64,000 nt of DNA from the NCBI GenBank assembly GCA_009746045.1, contig RPFO01001415.1:1-64000 (forward strand), given 5' to 3'. Below the pieces are notes generated by a model, which did not search any database, was not told where the DNA came from, and saw nothing but the letters and a program-made list of their open reading frames with translations. The position numbers and the translations under genes were made by a program. Source of the stretch: Mesostigma viride. Its lineage: Eukaryota > Streptophyta > Mesostigmatophyceae > Mesostigmatales > Mesostigmataceae. Positions 34,259 to 47,101 of the stretch are shown piece after piece; the stretch's first letter is position 1; each line of letters opens with the position of its first letter.

Positions 34259-34880
34259 GTAGTAAACAAAATGAAGACCAGCGGAAAACCATCAGGGCAA
34301 ATGCGTCACACCTCCTCCACCAGCCGGCACGCGACAAACACAGCCATGACAGTGTTACGGCCACGACGGGAACCCATCTGAGACTCACCCAGGTGTGGGT
34401 CCAGCGCAGCGTGGAGCCTGTGCAGCATCATGCGCATATGAAGACCTTCAGCGCAGCGCTCTAGAGGCAGACACCCCGATAGTTACCGGGGTCGGCAGCA
34501 GAACCCTTCTTGTACGTACAGCATGACTCGGATGGCCGTCTGCCGGCCCGACTCAGCAGGCGGAGGCTCATCAGAGAGCAGAATACAGTTACAGAACGCC
34601 AGCAGAAGCTCCCGAACCGCCAGGTCAGGGGTCTTCAGCAACAGGGGGCGAAAGGTGGTCGGCACTGACCGCCGCGTTGTACCGCAACCGAGAAAGGGCG
34701 TCGTCCGGCCAACTCCTCCAAATTAGTGAAGGGGTGGACGACGTCATTGGTGGCAAGGCAGCGCTCCTTCAAGGCGGGGACTTGGTAGTCCGCGGCCGAG
34801 GAGGGCGCCGCAGGCGCGGCGGGGGGGCTCGAGCAACACCAAGACGGGCGGCCGTCTCGGGGTGAAGCGGCGGGGGAGGG
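34259..34880 (-). pseudogene. LINE ORF2 reverse transcriptase, 5' part
   Basis: Minus-strand fragments of the N-terminal RT region: a TVLYKKGSAADPGNYRGV block around 34,480-34,520 and an SQMGSRRGRNTVMAVFVA block around 34,330-34,380, ending at ...YYIKA next to the insertion. Frames are broken. Confidence 0.6.
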
Positions 34881-35498
34881 GGGGGGCGGCGGGCCCCACC
34901 TGTCAAGGAAACATTGTGGGCCAACCAGCGGTCAAGGCTGACCGGCGCCCGTACCCCGTGTGCTCCACCGGGGTGCTGCCGCCGGCCGCCGAGCCGGTCT
35001 ACTGGATATGGCTGTCCAAAACCAGGGCCTGAAGTGAGGATGTTTGGTTATTAGAAATAACTTCACATTCTTGGGGTATTCGCTTGGCTATGGTGACAAA
35101 CAGGCATTTAGCTTATGTCACCTTGGACACAGAGGAATCCAACGCAATCCCACCTGAGGTCTCAGCCAATCAGAACACAGAACAACCGGTAAGGTTCTCG
35201 CTAGATTTGCTGTACACCCCTAACTAAAGAAAGATCCTAACTGACATCAATCAGATTACACATAGATTCCAAGGTACTATCCCGTACCGTCCAGGGCCCA
35301 ACATGTACAAAGGACCATTGAAAGGGTACTCCGCACATAGGTCCCAAAGTCAACTGTCAGGCCAGGAATCATTACACTTTGGCCGTACACAGGACTCAGC
35401 CATTTATACTGAACGCTGAACTTCAACACGTTGTTGTCGGCATTTGCCTTTCTCTCACCCTTTTTTCTTTCTCTCTCACGCTCTGTGGCCATGCTCTC
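34881..35498. other. No gene seen
   Basis: GC-rich then AT-rich sequence between LINE debris and the last exon of the minus-strand giant gene. Confidence 0.5.
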
Positions 35499-38400
35499 TC
35501 ACGATCCTGGCCCCGTAAAATAGCTCCTTCGCATAGCTCGCGCGTTAACCTCGCATTCCTGATGCCTGGCCACGCTGGTGCACTCCCCCCCAAGTTGGAA
35601 AATTACTCGGCTGGGCCCCAAGTTGGTCACACAGCCGAAAGCCATGAGCGTGGCCCAATGCTCATCAAACTTGCTGTAGAAGAAGGCATCGCCACCTGAC
35701 ATGGAGGCGGCAGTTGTTTCCCAAAGCGCCTGTCCACGTAGACAGCAAATGTACAGGAGTCGAAGGTACAAGAAGTGAATCAACCAAGGGAGAAAAGACG
35801 AAGTGATGCGCACGATTATTGGCAAATTTTGTTTTGTGATTGAGTCAGGATTACTCACTAGTGACATCACCTGCCTGGAAAAAAAAAAAAGCAGGGTGTA
35901 AGACATGCTGCCCCACGCTCTAACAGCGCTGCCGTATTTTGTGAGCCGCCACTTGGAACTCAAGTGCTGTTCCACAGCCCGCAATTGAGGAAGAAGCATA
36001 GGACTCGCGTTAGTAATCAACAAAGCACAACTATCTACACAAACCATTCTATTGGATTGCTTGAAGAGATGCGCAACAGAAAGATAAAGATAACCATGCC
36101 CTGCCTGCAACCATGGCTCCGGCTTTCCTTTCCCCACCCTGAGCCACGTACAACACCAAAAGCATACCCACTCAACTTAACCAGGCAGCGCTCTTAACCA
36201 GTCAACTGTACAAGCATGCCCCACGGCACCCGCGAACACTCTCAACCAGTCGACCGTACAAGTATGCCCCACGGCACCCGCGAACACACTGGCACAAAAG
36301 ATACAAACTATTTATACATAATAAAATTATATATTTCTTATACAAATATTTTACAACTATGAAGACTAAAGAAATATCATTATTATACAGATGGCACGTG
36401 CACACGCACCTCAACTCGCGTTTATACCATTGCACACGCGCCAGCAGCCGCCGTACCACCTCGTTCTCTTCCCCCTCTCCTCCGTCCTCTGGACCGCTGG
36501 TCTCCCCCAGGTCTTCCCCATCCAGCAACACGACACCGGGACCACTGGCTTGTGTGTCCCCCGATGCAACATTGGGACAGCTGGCACGCGGGGCATTGGA
36601 ACCACTGGCACGTGAATCTTCCAGGGATCGTTGGTATTGCTTTTCTGCCGACCCGCCAGCCCAAGGCTCCTCCCTCTCACTGCCGCTTTGCCATGAAACC
36701 CCTCTACCCACACCCTCTTGCCCACAAGCCCCCGATGGTACGATACTTGCCGTGCCTGCAAGCACGAGACTCGCAGGGGCCGGCACCGGCATGGCCATGG
36801 CATCGTCCGAGTGGCTGTCTCGGCTGCCGCTCGCTGTCCCGTGCCCACCCTGGCCACCCTGGGACGCGCTTGCCCACGCGGAGGCCCCCTCATGGGTGCC
36901 AGCTGTCGAGGGGGCCATCTGGATGGAACTGGACGGAGACGTCTCTGTCTGCGTGGATGCTGCCATTTGGCATCTGCCAGCAGAGGGCGACATGATACCA
37001 CCGTGGCCCCCTCCCTTCTCTCCACCCTCTCCCACAGGCAAGGTCCCGGGCATGCTTGCCTCAGCATGGTACCCCGCTGGCACGTCTGCCTGGGCATGGT
37101 TCCCGCGAACTATGGGATCAAACCCCATTGTATGGGATGCTGCCGCCCTGCCCAGTCCCATAGACACCTCCGCCTCCGCACGCACAAACCCCAGCCCCCT
37201 TTCGGTGACAGGGGCCCCTGCTGACCCGAATCCTGAGGCCATGAAACTCGAGGCATGGGCATCGTCGGTGCCGCCCGTGCTGATACCAAGGCCGTGGTCC
37301 GTTCCCCTCCCTGGGATGACACCGAGGCCAGCGCTGCCAGCTGTCGCATCTGGTTCCCCATGGTCAGCCGCTCGCGCTATCGATGGTGAAAAAGCGAGCC
37401 CCGCCAGCTCAGCAGCTTGCACTAATGGCTTGGCATCCCCCTCATCCTCGCTGGTGTAGTCCTTGCCATCATGCGAGTGCGAGTGGCCATTGATACGCTC
37501 CCAACGCCATGTGGATTGGGTACTGGAATACGTGAACTTGCTGTGGATTTCCTCCGCATCCCAAGCACTACTCGTTCCTTCCCTCCTACGCCCTCGATTC
37601 CTTTCCACTGCCACCTCCTCTGGTTCTCCCTCCTCCTCAGCACCACTTTCATCATGTGCGGCTGAGCTCGCATGCCGTCCGCCGGCCCCTGGAGACTCTG
37701 GGAAGGAACCGGGTGAGTGGGGAGGCACACCAAACCCATCATCACCGGGGTCCTCTTTAGGCGCGCCGATTTTGTTGCTGCCATCGCCCGTGTCCTGTTC
37801 TGATGCGCCTCCAGCACCACCGGGGCCATGAATGCCGGCGGGATGGCGCGGGACAGGGTGATCATCACCACAAAGGTCAGCAACCCTGCCACACCCAGGT
37901 GTCCCCCGAGATGAACAGTTGTCTGATCCAGGGTCTTTGGTGGGCCTGGCTGCTGCATGGTGGCCAGAACCCCCGGCGCTGTTTTCCTGCCACCGTACCC
38001 CAGGCACGTGCACCGCATGCGCAGAGCCCCCTACCGCGGCGTCTCTCTCCCGACTGGGTCCGCGGACCCCGCTGCCCTGCACGCCTGATGGGTAGCCAGG
38101 AGGTGGCACACATACGACAAGAGAAGAGGGGGGGTGCCTCATGGGGGGCCAGATGAGAAAACCTCCCTTGGGCCGCAAGGCTCCAAGCATCTCGGCTATA
38201 GTGAGGATAGCTACGGGTGCATAGACAAACAACAAGACAGAAGGTTCATGGGCCGCAAGGCTCCAAGCATCTCGGCTATAGTGAGGATAGCTACGGGTGC
38301 ATAGACAAACAACAAGACAGAAGGTTCATGGGCCGCAAGGCTCCAAGCATCTCGGCTATAGTGAGGATAGCTACGGGTGCATGGACAAACAACAAGACAG

Positions 38401-41400
38401 AAGATTCATGGGCCGCAAGGCTCCAAGCATCTCGGCTATAGTGAGGATAGCTACGGGTGCATGGACAAACAACAAGACAGAAGGTTCATGGGCCGCAAGG
38501 CTCCAAGCATCTCGGCTACAGTGAGGATAGCTACGGGTGCATGGACAAACAACAAGACAGAAGATTCATGGGCCGCAAGGCTCCAAGCATCTCGGCTATA
38601 GTGAGGATAGCTACGGGTGCATGGACAAACAACAAGACAGAAGGTTCATGGGCCGCAAGGCTCCAAGCATCTCGGCTATAGTGAGGATAGCTACGGGTGC
38701 ATGGACAAACAACAAGACAGAAGGTTCATGGGCCGCAAGGCTCCAAGCATCTCGGCTATAGTGAGGATAGCTACGGGTGCATAGACAAACAACAAGACAG
38801 AAGGTTCATGGGCCGCAAGGCTCCAAGCATCTCGGCTATAGTGAGGATAGCTACGGGTGCATGGACAAACAACAAGACAGAAGATTCATGGGCCGCAAGG
38901 CTCCAAGCATCTCGGCTATAGTGAGGATAGCTACGGGTGCATGGACAAACAACAAGACAGAAGGTTCATGGGCCGCAAGGCTCCAAGCATCTCGGCTATA
39001 GTGAGGATGGCTACGGGTGCATGGACAAACAACAAGAAAGAAGGTTCATGCGCCGCAAGGCTCCAAGCATCTCGGCTATAGTGAGGATAGCTACGGGTGC
39101 ATGGACAAACAACAAGACAGAAGATTCATGGGCCGCAAGGCTCCAAGCATCTCGGCTATAGTGAGGATAGCTACGGGTGCATGGACAAAGATTCAAGATA
39201 TGTGGCCTAGCTCCCTTGGCGGCCAGGATGGAAGACAGCCGCTAGCATTACACAGGGAAAGTGCAGAGCACGGTAGCTTGTCTGTGTGTAGCCTACTATA
39301 GCAGGGCAACACAAGGTAACACACAGAAAAGCACAACTCAACTCTAAAACGTAGTGGACGAGTTGCTGAGCTTGGCCACACAAAAGCACCAGCAGGCAAG
39401 GCCAATTACGATGGAAAACACACGCTTGGCATTACGTATTGTCACCACAGCCACGTGGCGGTCCACCCAGCACTGTCTCAATGCACATTTTGTTAGCCCC
39501 ACTTGCAAGAGCTCGAAGGTAGGCACACATGTCAATCTAACATGTCTGCAACACATCCCTGTCTTAAAAAAGAACTGCGTGCTCTGCCCTTGCAGCAGGG
39601 ATGACCTTGCACTGACCTTGCACTTTTTCTTCCTCTAATGGAGCATAACCTACCTGGAACATGCGACCCCGTCGAGCAGGCGTCTACGTCATCGTCCGAG
39701 AAGAGAGCTGCCGCAATCGCCTGCAGCCATGAGGATATGAAAAACAAAAAAGCGAAACGACCGTACATACAGAAGCTACCTATGGACAAATGAGTATCCA
39801 GCTGTGCTGAATATTTAGTAAATCTGTAACGGCCCGTTCGGGCACAAAGTCCAAGGGCACACAGGGGTCCCTGAGAGCTTGATAGAGGCAGCCCAGTGAA
39901 CAGGTAGCCAAAGGCGGTGCAAACTGGGTAAAAGAAAAGGCGACCACGTGCCCATGAACCTGCGCAGGTTGCGCGCCTGCCATGCTGTACAGTGGATGAC
40001 TTAGCAAGGCATGGATGCACTACGTTTGCCAAGTCCACCATGACACTCGTACGTGCGCAGGGTAGGGAACGCCAAGCTATACTGACGCAGGTAAACCTTA
40101 CAACAGCCTTGCCGTAGTACGTCCCTAGAAATTATAGAGTAGCTTGTACGTCATACTGCACATGGAGATACCATCAACTACTGCTTCACGAGGTGTGTTG
40201 GGGGGTGGGGGGGTCACCCAAAAAGCAAAGGTGACCTGACCCCTGCAAGTATGTTCCCCCCCCCTTCCCCCCCAATCATGCACCATGTCCTGACCCCATT
40301 GACTCCCCAGACGGGTGACCAGGTACAAACATCACAAGCGCCACGAGCCTGGCCCGACTCCAATTACATTATATATGCTGGCATTGCAAATAAACTGATG
40401 ATGGCATCGCAAACTAAATCGTATCTTGGACATCCCCCTCTAAACACATAGACAAACACAAGCTTTCTCTTACTACTTCGAGATTAAAACAAGTTCTTTC
40501 TTATGACTGTTAGTTAACCAATTGAACCTCTCTTTGCTACGACAAAGATGCCTAGGTACACCGCCACCACAAACGAGTATGCCTAGCTGAGCATTAGACA
40601 CGTATCTTACCCCATCCAGTAGAGATGCCACCACAGGCGACAGCGCCATTGGGCTGCCTGCCTTGTTCCGACTGCCATTACCAGCCATAGCCCCAGGCAG
40701 TCCTTCCACGCCACATGGACTGGAATGTTGTCCTGGCTGCTGTGTCCCAAGCAATGCCACACCGCTGTCCGTTTGGCTGCTGTCGCCCATGTCATGGATG
40801 TCGCCAACCCTGTGAGAGTTACCGGTACCACCACCACCACCACCGCCACCACCACCACCATTGCTCTCCTGATTATCCTCAGGAAGTTTCCTTGCATCCA
40901 CTTCCGCATCCGTCCATGGACGTACCCGCAACGCTTGCCCAATGTCGCCCCGCACCACTTGCCCTTCATCATTGTGCTCGTCACCCCGAGTGCACATGCG
41001 GGCAGCCGTCTCCACGTCTTCTGGCAGTGACACCACCTCGGGACCCCCACCTGGCCATCGCTCAACAATTGACGCACCCACAAGGCTGCCTTGGGCACCA
41101 GAAGCATTACATTCCCTTTCCACTTCCTCAAGCCCCTCCTCCCCGCATTCCCCCTTTCCCCCTACAACTGACGAATCTGAGCTCTCACCACGGGTGGTCA
41201 CCTTTGCAGAGCCTAGCCCCCTTTCCCCTTGCCCTACCCATTCTCGTTCCCCTTCGCTTTCCCCTTCCCTGTCCCCTGCCTCACGAGTAGTGCAGTCATC
41301 GCCCCCACCACCACCACACTGTCTTCTGGCCTCTGCAACAGGAGACCTCCTCTCGGCCCTCCGTTCGACCTCACCCGTGACGGTGCCCGCGAGAGGGATG

Positions 41401-44400
41401 CCAGAAGGGATGCCAGCACTCTCACTCGCCAGGGCGTCCGCCCGTGTGCCAGCAGGAGCTCCAACACCCGCCATTGCCCCTGCCAGTGCATCTGCCATAA
41501 AAGCAGGAGTACGTGAGGGAACACTTCCACCCGTCACGGCGGCCGCTTGAGAGGAACCATCCGCTGGGAAGGATCCAACGCCCTCCCCCGGCACAGGAGA
41601 TGAAAACCTATCTGACAGTTTGGGCAACAAAGAAGCGTGTCTGTTTGGCACTTTAGTACCGCCCCCGTAAGTGACCATAGGATATGTGTCCATGCAAGCC
41701 AAGGGATCGCTGCTTTCACGCCCACCTGGCGCTTCCCCATCATCCGCCCAATCACGCTCGACCAACCGCGGTCCAACCATGCTGATGCTGGCATTCGCAA
41801 CCAACACCTCCACCTGCAACGCGGCAGCAGTAGCGGGTCCCCCTCTCCCTGGCTCCCCCGCATCTGTATTATTCCTGTCCATTGTTGACTGAAGAAGGGA
41901 TGGCGTTGCGGACAGGAGCCCTCTCCCTGGCTCTGCGACGGTTGTTGTCGACAGCAGAACCGATGGCGGCATCTCGGGCAAGGTCAGCTTGGGGCAGGCA
42001 CGAGCCGTGCCGTCCTGTTGCCTGCCGCCGGCTGGTGCCGTGAGAACCTCCAGAACAATGTCCGAGGGTAAAGGACCAGCAGCACCACCGCCACCACTAG
42101 CAGCAGCAGCAGCACCTCCAGCAGCAGCAGCACCAGCAGCCGTTGATGATGATAATGACAATAGTGATGATGATGCGATTGCTCCGACACCCTGACCCTG
42201 GTCACCACCCACGGCTGCGCCAGGCCACCCACCGCCTCCACATGCATAGCTGGTACGCCCCCCTGCGTAACCTGGGGGGCCACTCCCCAGGGGGCCTTCC
42301 CCCGCACAAAAATGGGTCGCCTCACGGCCGTTCGCCATGATCGCTTCCGGTTCGCTGTCATACGCCACTCTAAAACCGGCACTCAGAATGCCTGCGCTGA
42401 CGTCATCAATAGGCGGGTGCCCCCCAGCCCTTCCCGGGGCTGATTGGCCCCCAGGGGCCAACATGGCTTCCGCCGCCCGCCGCCGTCGCCATTGCTCCAA
42501 GATATCCTCCTCATCCAATACAAGGGGGGACGTCAAGGGGTCCCCACACGTAGTGGCATCATCGTGATTGAAAACAGCGTCGCTGCCTGCAAGCTCCAAA
42601 CCCCAGGTGTCCCATCTGCGCTGAGGACCGCCGGGGGTATCGGTAAGGGTAAAATAGCCAGGGGGCCCAGCCACTGGGGCACTTTCAGTGCCACGGAAAT
42701 GCACTCCTGTAGATGTGTAAGGCCGCGTTTCTTCCCCACCACCCAAGCGGTCTGCACGGCTACCCCAGGTAGGGGCGTCCGGCATCATCCGCCCCCCCGG
42801 CATGTGCCCCCCGCATTCCCCAGGGCGGGAGGTTGTCGCTGGCCATGGGACGCCAGCATAAAGCCCTGCCGCATCCCCATGTGCTAGCCTGTCTGCGACA
42901 CCTGGCGCGACACCAGCGGTTGGAGCAAAGGCGCTGACTGGCCGCTGCCTGTCACCGGAGCGTGGCATGTCCTCATAATGCTGATGCAGATTGCGCATGG
43001 GCGCGGCGACAACCCCATCAAAGCCCGGTCGATTGGGCACGGCCGCACCAAACTGTCGCGAACCGTGCCGCTTGCTAGCATTATGGCGCTCATCCTCCAT
43101 CCACAAGCCAGCAGGCTCTCCCCAAGCCTCGCTATCCCCCATGGCCTCCCCCCCGGCCCCAGGACCCCAGGGATGTGGATAACCACCCTGAGAACCAGGG
43201 CCCCATGGCTTGCTGCGAGACAGAACAGGGCGAGGATTCCGCCCATCATCCATGCCTAGACCACCACCCATGACACTGATGGCATCGTAATCATTCGGCC
43301 ACCCTGGTGCGCCATCACGCTGGTAATAGCTGCTGGTCCGTGCATAGGCATCTACGACCTCCACCGCACCCCGCCCCCACCAATACCCCGCGTTCTTTGC
43401 CCTGTATACGTCACCCCCCTCATCATACCCACCCAGCTCAAAGGGGCCACCCTGGAAACCCACTGGCTCTCCATCTGGCCAAGCATGCTCGCCGGATGGG
43501 CCGTCTGGCATGCGGGCACCAGTGCCGCCTGCCGTGTAGCCGGCCCGCCGGTCCGCCCCATCAACCCAGCGGGGCCCGTGGGGGGGACCCTGGGCGGGCC
43601 TGCTTCCCCGCAACCAACCGCCGTCATCGCCCCTGAGGACACTGGTACCGGGCGTGCCATTAGCAGTAAGGTTCCTGCTTCCAAAGGTGGGTCGCCTCTG
43701 CTGCTGCTGCTGCGCCGGCGGCTGATGATGATCCGAATCATCCCCAAGCCACTGTGGTTGTTGCCGCGGTTGCTGCCACTGTGGCTTCGGTTGCTGGCTA
43801 CGATGGTGGCGTGACGGACACAGGCTGCCAGCGGGCGGTTGGGGTGCATCTACGGGCAGCGGCTGCACCTCTGGGGGTTCCTCGCGGAAACGACGCACCA
43901 TATCGCGTAAGGAGCCCCTGGCAGGGGCAGGGGCCCTGAGCGGCAAGGAGGCAGCAAGGCAGATTCGACGAAAAAGAAGCAGCAAGAACAAGGCGACAAG
44001 GAAGAGGCGACAAGGAAAACCAGGCCCACACGCAAACACACGCAGGTGGTGAGCGATGTAGCAAGCATGACCAACGGGTATAAGAACCGGCTCCACTGCG
44101 CTTGTGCCTAATGCAAGGAATGCACGAAATGGAGCAGGAATGCAGGCGGCAGAACCAACAAACTTATACTAGCCTCGGCCTCAGTAACCCCACAAACTTA
44201 TACTAGGGACGCAGACTGGGTTCAGATGGCTTGTAGTAGAAGTATAGCTCAGGCCTGCCTTTAAACTAGCCGACGCAGAGGGCATGCTGATGGCTAAGTA
44301 AGGTGCCTTCACCCAAGAACCGCCGCTGTAGAGATTTGTCCACTACCAAGTAATGTGACCAGGAGCACGGGTCGCATGCCATAAGATAGCAGCACTTCCA

Positions 44401-45863
44401 CCATGGTGGAGGAAAAAAAGTATTAACTAGGCGTGCTAGCTATCCGTAGCCTTCACGGGCATAGTGAAAAAAGATCTTGGCTCACCCTCGTGCAGCTTTG
44501 CCAACAATTTAGTGTGCCTGTGCCGGCCTGTATTGGTGACTATACCGGCCTACACTGGCCTGTATTGATGATTGGATGAGTGCCTGCACTCGATGGTAGT
44601 CGTGCCTATGCCAAGGCAATCTCCCCGACACCGGGGGGCTCGGTGGCAACGCTGCCATGGGTGGGTAGCTGGGAAAAACAGGCCTATTGCCGAACTACTA
44701 GCATGAAGGAAGCCTATTGCCTAACTAGTGGATACTTGCTGCGGTCGGGGAGGAATAAGACCAGAGACACCCCTGGGAGCAACTGCCAAGCCTACACTCA
44801 GACAGTGATATAAAGGCATGCTAAGTTGTATGAGGAAACAGTGAAGGCACCATGTGATGTAACCGACAAAACAGCAAAGGTGGTAGGGGAGTATAACCAA
44901 GTTACCAATTGCATAGAACATTCCATGGGTGCAAGGGCCTCTTTGGATGCTCAAAGCGCTTTCGGAGCCCTTCATGCCGGCCAGGTTCGCTCGATAGGCA
45001 AGAACCTGATAGGTGCACTGGCTGATGAACACAGGGCAAGCATCAAGCAGGCTAGGGGAGGTACTGTGGGCAGGGAACGGACTCCGCGGTGTAGGCAGGA
45101 GCCAAACTGGGGGTGGTCTTGAGATAATGTTGGCTGGGGGTCGAGCGAGAGCCATAATGCTAACAGAACCTTGCACAAAAATAAGAAGAGTTTTTGGCAA
45201 GGGAAGGTAGCAGGATATACCAGGGCGTGGGATGATTGGTCTGAATATGCGAATCGAACTGAGGAGGGAAATCGGCCAAGCTGCCTGATTATTTTTGAGA
45301 ATATCATCAGCCTGGGACTTTGAAAACTGGGGCTGATATACTGGGAGCAGCTTCTCGGAAACAGTCACTACGAGGAATTCCGCGCAAGAAAATGAAATAT
45401 ACCTCGTGTCCGCCTCATTCAACACGCTCGGCGGGACTTCGCCAGCGTAATTGAGCTTGCGGATAACGAGGTCGGTACTGTCGGACCGGTCACTCGACGA
45501 TCGTGACGTGTCGGACGCCTGCGGCGTTGGAGGTCTGTGGCGGACGTCTGTGTCGGACGTCTGCGACGTCTCAGCTGGGCTTTTCGACGACGCTGCTCCG
45601 GCAGGCGGCGTTTCATCGGCCGCGTTAGCAGCGCCAGTAACAGCAGCAGTTGCCAAAGGTTTAGCACTGACGGCTTGAACTTTCTGACTTGTGGCAATTT
45701 GCCAGTGACGTGCAGTAGGCGGGCCGGGCGACCAGCCAACCGGGGACGTTGCGGTAACCCACCCGGTTCTCGCCATGCGTCGCGAGGGAATTCCTAGATG
45801 CAGAAATAAATCTCTCCGTGCCCTATCATCGCTAGTGGCTTTTGGTCCCTTTTTTCCTTGCAT
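35499..45863 (-). CDS. Six-exon giant low-complexity protein, unknown function
   Basis: Phase-consistent model: 45,863-45,403; 43,917-40,611; 39,720-39,654; 38,084-36,410; 35,874-35,859; 35,729-35,499 (5,757 bp, 1,918 aa). Every junction is GT-AG and the phases match (2, 0, 1, 2, 0). Exon 1 looks like an organelle transit region from MARTGWV on, then Ser/Thr-rich. Exon 2 starts GSLRDMVRRFREEPPEVQ and contains EEDILEQWRRRRAAEAM and a Gly/Ala-rich body. Exon 4 ends with VVRRLLARVQWYKREL. Exon 5 is only 16 nt. The last exon has GGDAFFYSKFDEHWATL. The RFREEPP and ILEQWRRRR motifs recall metazoan PROSER3-like centriole proteins; that is a weak inference. The two large exons are secure as open frames, the small ones less so. 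An alternative start for exon 2 is a signal-like ORF beginning at 44,096. Confidence 0.5.
38168..39188. repeat. 80-bp minisatellite, ~12.8 copies
   Basis: Unit starts gggccgcaaggctccaagca and is 80 bp, so it is not a multiple of 3 and not coding. Units differ mainly at two sites: atagac/atggac and aaggtt/aagatt. It lies in the 1.57-kb intron (38,085-39,653) of the minus-strand giant gene. Confidence 0.97.
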
Positions 45864-47101
45864 GAATCTCGCGATACAGATAATGATTTCCTAACAGGCT
45901 ACTTAACCGGTTCAGTCAAAGCCCGCCGTGGCGTTTGCGTAGGGGCGTTCTAGGCACCCGACTATATCGCAGCGAAACCGCGTCCATGTATATGATATTT
46001 GTTTTTATATGATGCATTTTTGTGAATTATTACTTATTACCCGCTGCGAAAATCGAATCCAGGGCTGACAGTCTTATAATTAAACATCACCACAATCAAA
46101 GCGCGTCGCTGCGCGCCTGCCTGGCAGAGCCAATTACCTAGTGGGAAACAACACGCCTGCACGATCAAACGCTGTGAAAGGCGGGAGTTTGATTCGTGCA
46201 ATTACGAAGCGTGTAAGCTTATACACCTCCCCCCCCACGTTTAAGATTGGGGTCCGGCCGACCCAGGGCTGCGATCCTAAAATCAATGATGCCTAAAATC
46301 AAATCCAAGGCTGACGATCTTAAATTTGAGAGCTGCAGGCGATCTTAAACCTGATGCGGTATACCTTTGTACATAATCTCATCGCATACCATTGACCAGC
46401 TATTTGTACCTACTTTCAGATCTTTTGCCCCAAATCAGCCCTGCGATCTTACTGTAAAACTGAAAATACCAAAATCCAGGGTCTCAAGATCTTAAACCTG
46501 GGAATCTTACTGTACAGTAAACATGTGGGGGGGTGTACTTAGCTTGTGTGATGTCGTACTGTACTGAACTGGTGACTGGACCCGAGTGGGACCAGCGCTT
46601 TGTGGTCACGAGTCACGAGGGCCGACTTGTAGTCACGAGGGCCGCATGGCCCGACAATTATTAGTGTCCTGGCAATCGGCCGTTTCCAAATCTCTGCTTC
46701 CCATCTGCGGCGTGGCAACAACAACAACAACAACGCCGCTGATATGCAGGGCAGAGAGTCCATAACGGCTGAGGGCCGAAATATATTCATTTTCGCTTGG
46801 AGTACCGCGCCACTAGGCTCGGGTGATTTGATACGATCCAGACTCGCGAGTCTGGAAAGTGCCCCCATGCATGAATCAGGCCGTGGATCTTCCCGTCCGA
46901 GCTTTTGGTGGCCTGCAGGCACCACACGTGTCTACTACGGACGGAACAGGGGTCACAACCCAAATCGACGGCCCCCGATGAAGACAGCAATGTCACTCTT
47001 AAGTGCAACCCGGGCCATAAAGAAGATGATGTGGCTCTCTCGGTGGCAATTGCGTGGACAGCCAGACATACAGAGACAGACAGTGTGGTCTCACGTGAGC
47101 T
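45864..47101. promoter_or_regulatory. Divergent intergenic region between the minus-strand giant gene and SPS
   Basis: About 1.24 kb between two diverging gene starts, so it should hold both promoters. It contains at least three diverged copies of an 'aaatccagggctgac..tcttaaa' motif (around 46,045, 46,295 and 46,470) and a duplicated gtcacgagggccg (46,610-46,645). No defined promoter box is claimed. Confidence 0.45.

Noticed and set aside
36359..37459. 366-aa plus ORF
   Set aside because: Shadow of exon 4 of the minus-strand giant gene, whose splice phases fit.
38168..39188. Possible CRISPR array
   Set aside because: Contiguous 80-bp units with no unique spacers, in a eukaryotic intron. The same applies to the 39-bp array at 63,650.
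38217..39301. Overlapping 74-94-aa ORFs in the 80-bp array
   Set aside because: The unit is not a multiple of three; the ORFs only reflect the repeat.
44721..45402. C-terminal two thirds of the 380-aa minus ORF
   Set aside because: A GT donor at 45,402 fits the exon-2 phase at 43,917, and the following sequence reads like intron.
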